Shown here piece after piece: positions 24,053-24,085 of a DNA stretch of 24,085 bases. Source of the DNA: Phocaeicola plebeius. Lineage in GTDB: Bacteria; Bacteroidota; Bacteroidia; Bacteroidales; Bacteroidaceae. A program made the position numbers and the translations under genes. The notes under the pieces are model-generated. The model did no database searches. It saw only the letters and a list, made by a program, of their open reading frames with translations, and was not told the origin of the DNA. The DNA lies in assembly GCA_004558305.1 (NCBI GenBank), contig SFDG01000033.1:1-24085 (forward strand), read 5' to 3'. Within the stretch, counting starts at the first letter, position 1. The number at the start of each line of letters is the position of its first letter.

Positions 24053-24082
24053 TTTGCCAATAAAAAGGTGTTCATATCTTTG
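24053..24082 (+). promoter_or_regulatory. Predicted promoter for a gene beyond the right edge
   Basis: TTTG (24053-24056) and TATCTTTG (24075-24082, exact TAnnTTTG) are 18 bp apart, close to the usual 19-21. No gene follows within the window, and 23974-24052 holds nothing else recognisable. Confidence 0.55.
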
Positions 24083-24085
24083 TAT

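Noticed and set aside
9566..24085. Invertible promoter or shufflon controlling the SusC genes
   Set aside because: No pair of matching inverted repeats flanking a promoter and no recombinase gene was found in the window; the repeated block at the two susC starts is in direct orientation.
1..24085. CRISPR array, prophage, insertion sequence or defence system
   Set aside because: No regularly spaced repeats, transposase, integrase, phage or defence-type genes are visible on either strand.

Overview
The window comes from a gut-type Bacteroidales chromosome, most likely Bacteroidaceae or a near relative; genus cannot be resolved from sequence alone. The grounds are: a tmRNA whose tag matches the Bacteroides pattern (G-N-E-S-Y-A-L-A-A, ending YALAA), repeated promoter elements of the Bacteroidetes -7 type TAnnTTTG, tandem SusC/SusD outer-membrane uptake pairs, a secreted GH92 alpha-mannosidase lipoprotein, and weak use of Shine-Dalgarno sequences except at two genes.

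Layout. Positions 1-369 hold most of ssrA (tmRNA) on the minus strand, cut by the left edge. A short divergent promoter region follows, then a lipoprotein lactonase-type beta-propeller gene (486-1631, plus). A long convergent hairpin separates it from a minus-strand housekeeping block read from 8602 down to 1773: yraN, an MmcQ/YjbR-family gene, birA, a DinF-like MATE exporter, pyrH, manA and the GH92 mannosidase. From 8647 the plus strand carries a small candidate ribbon-helix-helix gene tightly coupled to tadA.

From 9566 to about 23805 there are three SusC/SusD loci in a row on the plus strand. Pair 1 (9566-14289) and pair 2 (14659-19871) are intact. Pair 3 (20128-23805) is a close paralogue of pair 2 but is broken. 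Its SusC stops after 622 residues at an out-of-frame junction. A 70-codon island of SusC follows, joined in frame to a SusD that lacks its signal peptide, and that SusD runs without its own C-terminus into the last ~55 codons of a Bcr/CflA-type drug transporter. Compared with pair 2, the two internal junctions each remove about 630 bp. This is either serial deletion decay or an assembly chimera; read mapping across four short junctions would decide.

How the genes fit together. SusC/SusD pairs bind and import glycans, but no regulator (hybrid two-component, ECF sigma/anti-sigma) and no glycoside hydrolase lies next to them here. The GH92 lipoprotein and ManA are adjacent and form a plausible alpha-mannoside release and mannose-6-phosphate isomerisation unit. 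The remaining minus-strand genes are core functions (pyrimidine nucleotides, biotin ligation).

The least explained signal is the leader of the second and third susC genes. Both have a TAnnTTTG element, a shared ACTAATACT motif, then a hairpin of different sequence placed at the same distance from promoter and start codon, followed by a block identical at 126 of 127 bases across the start codon and signal peptide. The first susC lacks all of this.
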